Part shown: in pieces, positions 61,622 to 64,000 of the stretch | How the letters are laid out: each line of letters opens with the position of its first letter | Numbering within the stretch: the stretch's first letter is position 1 | Assembly: GCF_012985205.1 (NCBI RefSeq) | Contig: NZ_JABEKS010000001.1 | Location: forward strand, 2,480,001 to 2,544,000 | Origin: Planctomonas sp. JC2975 | GTDB taxonomy: Bacteria; Actinomycetota; Actinomycetes; Actinomycetales; Microbacteriaceae | Direction: 5' to 3' | DNA: 64,000 bases | Notes under the pieces: generated by a model | The model's input: only the letters and a program-made list of their open reading frames with translations | Database searches by the model: none | What the model was told of the DNA's origin: nothing | Position numbers and translations under genes: made by a program

Positions 61622-63424
61622 TTACTCCTCGGTGTGGCCCAGGGAGAGACCCGCGACGAAGCGGGCGGTGGGAGCCGCGAGGGCGTCGAGCTCGAGCACG
61701 ACGAGGTCGTTGGATCCGGATCGCGTCGCACCCCTCGGCACGTACAGCGTGTGCTGCGGACCGGCGCTCCAGTATCGGCCGAGCGCGAATCCGTTCACCC
61801 AGGCGAGTCCCTTGCCCCAGCCATCCGTGCTGAGGAACAGGTCGGCCGGCTCGGCGAGCTCGAACTCCGCGTGGTGGAACGTCGGGAGCATCCCGGGTGC
61901 CAGCGAGGTTGCGGCGGGATCGGTGCCGGCTGCAGTCGTGTCGACGAGGGCGTCGACATCGAGCTCGAGCGTGTCCCAGGCGTCGAGCGCGACTCCGTCG
62001 AGCGTCGCCGGGCCGATGAGGCCCTTGCGTTCGCCGATGCGGGATCCGTAGTCGACGCGGCCCTCGTCCTCGACGATCACCACGACTTCACGTCCGGCTG
62101 GGATGACGAGCGCGCTCTCGTGCCGCTCCCGGGCGAGCACGCCGACGCGCGCGCCGTCCACGAGCACGATGGCGCGATCGCGCACTTCGGCGAAGGACAG
62201 CAGCGCAGGCGCATCGGTGTCGATGCTCGTGCGGTAAGCGAGCAGACCGCGGTAGACGCCGAGATCCTCCATGGTGGGGAGCGCGGTGTGGCTGGTCCAT
62301 GCGGTGCCCGAGGATGCGGCATCCGCAGATCCGCGCTCGGCCGCCAGGGCGTCGGCCGCCGTCAGCACGTCGGCACCGCCGCGAAGCGGCACCTCGAACA
62401 CCGGGGCTGCCGCGGCATCCGCCGGCTGCACGTCGGGCACCGGCGCGTACTTCGCGATGACGTCGCGGAACGCCCAGAACTTCTCGGTCGGCCGTCCCGC
62501 CTCGTCGATCGGGGCGTCGTAGTCGTAGGAGGTCGTGATCGGCTGATACACGCCCTTGTCGTTGGCGCCGTTCGTGAAGCCGAAGTTCGTGCCGCCGTGC
62601 ACCATGTAGATGTTCACGGACGCGCCTGCCGCGAGCAGCGCATCCAGCTCGGCAGCGGATGCCTGCGCCGACGTCGTGTGGTGGTGCGCGCCCCAGTGGT
62701 CGAACCATCCGCACCAGAACTCGCCGCACATCAGCGGACCGGTCGGCTGCTTCTCGCGCAGATGCGCGAGGCGCTCGGCGGCGTGGGATCCGAAGGATGC
62801 CGTCTTGTGCAGCTCCGGCAGGCTGCCGTCCGCGATCATGTCGTCCGCCGGCTGGTCGACCGTGATGAGCGGAACGGTGATGCCGGATTCCCTCGTCACG
62901 TCGGTGAGTGCTTTCAGATACTCCTTGTCCCGTCCGTAGGCGCCGTACTCGTTCTCGACCTGCACGAGGATGACGGGTCCGCCGTTGTCGACCTGCAGTG
63001 GGGCGACCTGTGCGAGCACGTGCCGAAGGAAGCGGCTCGCCGGCTCGAGGAAGCGCGGATCGGAGGTACGCATCCGCAGATCGGGATCCGCGAGCAGCCA
63101 CGCGGGGAGGCCGCCGCCGTCCCACTCAGCACAGATGTACGGGCCGGGACGCACGATGGCGTACATGCCCTCCTCGGCGATGAGTTCGAGGAAGCGGCGC
63201 AGGCCCAGCCGCGGGTCATCCGTCACGAAGACGCCGGGCTCCGGCTCGTGCGCGTTCCACGGAACGTAGGTCTCGATGGTGTTGAGGCCCATCGTCCTCG
63301 CGAGACGGATGCGCTCCCGCCACTGCGCGGGATGCACGCGGAAGTAGTGCATCGCGCCGGAGATGACGCGGAACGGCTGCTCGTCGAGCAGGAAGGCGTC
63401 GGATCCGATCTCGAAACGACCCAT
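61622..63424 (-). CDS. Beta-galactosidase, GH35
   Basis: 600 residues, ATG at 63424; no signal peptide, so cytosolic. The GH35 fold is visible: SGAMHYFRVHPAQWRERI at the start, ETYVPWNAHEPEPG (about 45-58), RPGPYICAEWDGGGLPAW (about 92-109), acid/base E159 in VENEYGAYG and nucleophile E235 in CGEFWCGWFDHWG. The last 150 residues form beta-sandwich domains (WGKGLAWVNGFALGRYW near the end). It splits terminal beta-galactose from imported oligosaccharides. It is downstream on the same strand of the sugar-binding protein gene, which suggests joint use. Confidence 0.92.
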   Translation of the reverse strand: MGRFEIGSDAFLLDEQPFRVISGAMHYFRVHPAQWRERIRLARTMGLNTIETYVPWNAHEPEPGVFVTDDPRLGLRRFLELIAEEGMYAIVRPGPYICAEWDGGGLPAWLLADPDLRMRTSDPRFLEPASRFLRHVLAQVAPLQVDNGGPVILVQVENEYGAYGRDKEYLKALTDVTRESGITVPLITVDQPADDMIADGSLPELHKTASFGSHAAERLAHLREKQPTGPLMCGEFWCGWFDHWGAHHHTTSAQASAAELDALLAAGASVNIYMVHGGTNFGFTNGANDKGVYQPITTSYDYDAPIDEAGRPTEKFWAFRDVIAKYAPVPDVQPADAAAAPVFEVPLRGGADVLTAADALAAERGSADAASSGTAWTSHTALPTMEDLGVYRGLLAYRTSIDTDAPALLSFAEVRDRAIVLVDGARVGVLARERHESALVIPAGREVVVIVEDEGRVDYGSRIGERKGLIGPATLDGVALDAWDTLELDVDALVDTTAAGTDPAATSLAPGMLPTFHHAEFELAEPADLFLSTDGWGKGLAWVNGFALGRYWSAGPQHTLYVPRGATRSGSNDLVVLELDALAAPTARFVAGLSLGHTEE

Positions 63425-63479
63425 GGGATGAGCTCCAGGTGGTGCGGGGGCGGGAGTGATGTTCAGCGGGCGTGGGAGC

Positions 63480-63508
63480 GGGCCGGCTCGAGGAATCCGA
63501 GCCGGCCC
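63480..63508 (-). terminator. Terminator between the binding protein and GH35 genes
   Basis: Perfect 11-bp stem GGGCCGGCTCG (63480-63490) / CGAGCCGGCCC (63498-63508) with loop AGGAATC, 20 bp after the stop of the binding-protein gene. Confidence 0.85.
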
Positions 63509-63528
63509 ACTCTCGGGTGCGAGCGAGG

Positions 63529-64000
63529 TTATCCGGCCTTGACCTTGAAGCCCTGCTCGTTGCCGTACTTCACGAGGGACTGCTGCCACTGCTGCAGTCC
63601 GTCGTCGAGCGACTTGGCATCACTGTAGGACTGCCCGACCGAGTCGGAGAAGATGCTGTTCGCGTAGACCTCGTAGGGCAGGTACTGCCATCCGGGGACG
63701 ACGTTCTTCGCTCCGTCGACCAGCACCTGGTTGATCTTCTGGCCGCCGAAGTACTCGGGAGCCTGGTTCAGGAAGGCGCTCGAGTTCTGGTCGGCAGTGG
63801 TCGACGGGAATCCGCCGCCCGAGTTGATGAAGATTTTGACGCTGTCCTTGCTGTCGTTCAGCCACTTCAGGAATCCGGCCGCGAGGGCCTGGTTCTTGCT
63901 CTGCTTCATGACGACTTCGGAGCTGCCGCCGTTCTCCGCGTTCACGGCCTTGCCGTCGTACGTGGGGATCGGGGCGACCGCCCAGTCACCGGATGCCTGC
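63529..64000 (-). CDS. Sugar ABC transporter substrate-binding protein (5' end beyond window)
   Basis: The C-terminal 156 codons of a family-1 extracellular solute-binding protein. The N-terminal part of the gene, including signal peptide and start, lies beyond base 64000. NGGSSEVVMKQSKNQALAAGFLKWLND is the typical C-lobe motif, VPGWQYLPYEVYANSIFSDSVGQSY and QQWQQSLVKYGNEQGFKVKA end the protein. Its location before a GH35 gene suggests a galactoside or galacto-oligosaccharide ligand; no permease genes are in the window. The last in-frame residues visible at the edge read QASGDWAVAPIPTYDG. Confidence 0.88.
   Translation of the reverse strand, partial: QASGDWAVAPIPTYDGKAVNAENGGSSEVVMKQSKNQALAAGFLKWLNDSKDSVKIFINSGGGFPSTTADQNSSAFLNQAPEYFGGQKINQVLVDGAKNVVPGWQYLPYEVYANSIFSDSVGQSYSDAKSLDDGLQQWQQSLVKYGNEQGFKVKAG

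Overview
The window is high-GC DNA from a Gram-positive actinobacterium, most likely of the family Microbacteriaceae. The signs are frequent GTG starts, lipoproteins with actinobacterial signal peptides, a Dcd of the bifunctional actinobacterial type, CopD-CtaG fusion, HelR, ECF42 sigma factor, and an abundant GGATGCC/GGCATCC word typical of that family. This is inference from gene content; the species cannot be named from the sequence. No rRNA operon, CRISPR array, integrase or transposase was seen. It reads as chromosome, cut through genes at both ends (dcd on the left, a sugar-binding lipoprotein on the right).

Layout. 1-7136: dcd (partial), two TMEM175-family channels, a methyltransferase, a patatin, tRNA-Gly(CCC) and a CtpE-like P-type ATPase. 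7137-11290: a hairpin-rich gene-poor stretch followed by four same-strand genes of unknown role (soluble protein, small helical protein, four-helix membrane protein with a long helical tail, OmpA-like lipoprotein); this is the best candidate for an undescribed system. 11353-16980: DinB-fold protein, secreted serine hydrolase, PIF1-like helicase, CopD-CtaG fusion. 17355-22477: HU gene with DnaA-box-like sites upstream, then a zinc-homeostasis block (zinc-independent ribosomal proteins S14/L33/L28, Zur, ZnuBCA with a Zur-box-like site). 22572-28455: 5'-3' exonuclease and a hisC-bkdABC operon for a branched-chain-type 2-oxoacid dehydrogenase. 28579-36849: holin-like membrane protein, a secreted-effector-like hydrolase pair, LMW phosphatase-purB, an atypical Y-family polymerase, and small membrane and methyltransferase genes. 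36827-46989: regulator-rich region (XRE, MarR with a 41-bp operator plus cupin and MFS exporter, a third TMEM175, DGPF-ECF42 pair, VOC, HxlR, PQQ-propeller lipoprotein with a 31-residue partner, nucleoside hydrolase, DUF302). 47117-53931: DUF1254 protein, DUF5655 protein, helR with a candidate rifamycin-associated element, AAA kinase, SDR, ArsR-SRPBCC pair. 53958-58234: TetR and a second 2-oxoacid dehydrogenase (E1a-E1b-E2). 58440-64000: a galactoside block (GH27 alpha-galactosidase, GH35 beta-galactosidase, sugar ABC binding protein) with an alpha/beta hydrolase.

The genes work together mainly as: zinc sparing and uptake under Zur; two lipoylated dehydrogenase complexes that must borrow E3 (and lipoylation enzymes) from elsewhere; secreted and intracellular galactosidases with an ABC importer; and stress or drug tolerance (HelR, Pol IV-like polymerase, MarR/MFS). 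Starts were chosen from ribosome-binding sites, overlaps and family length; several rest on GTG or TTG codons.
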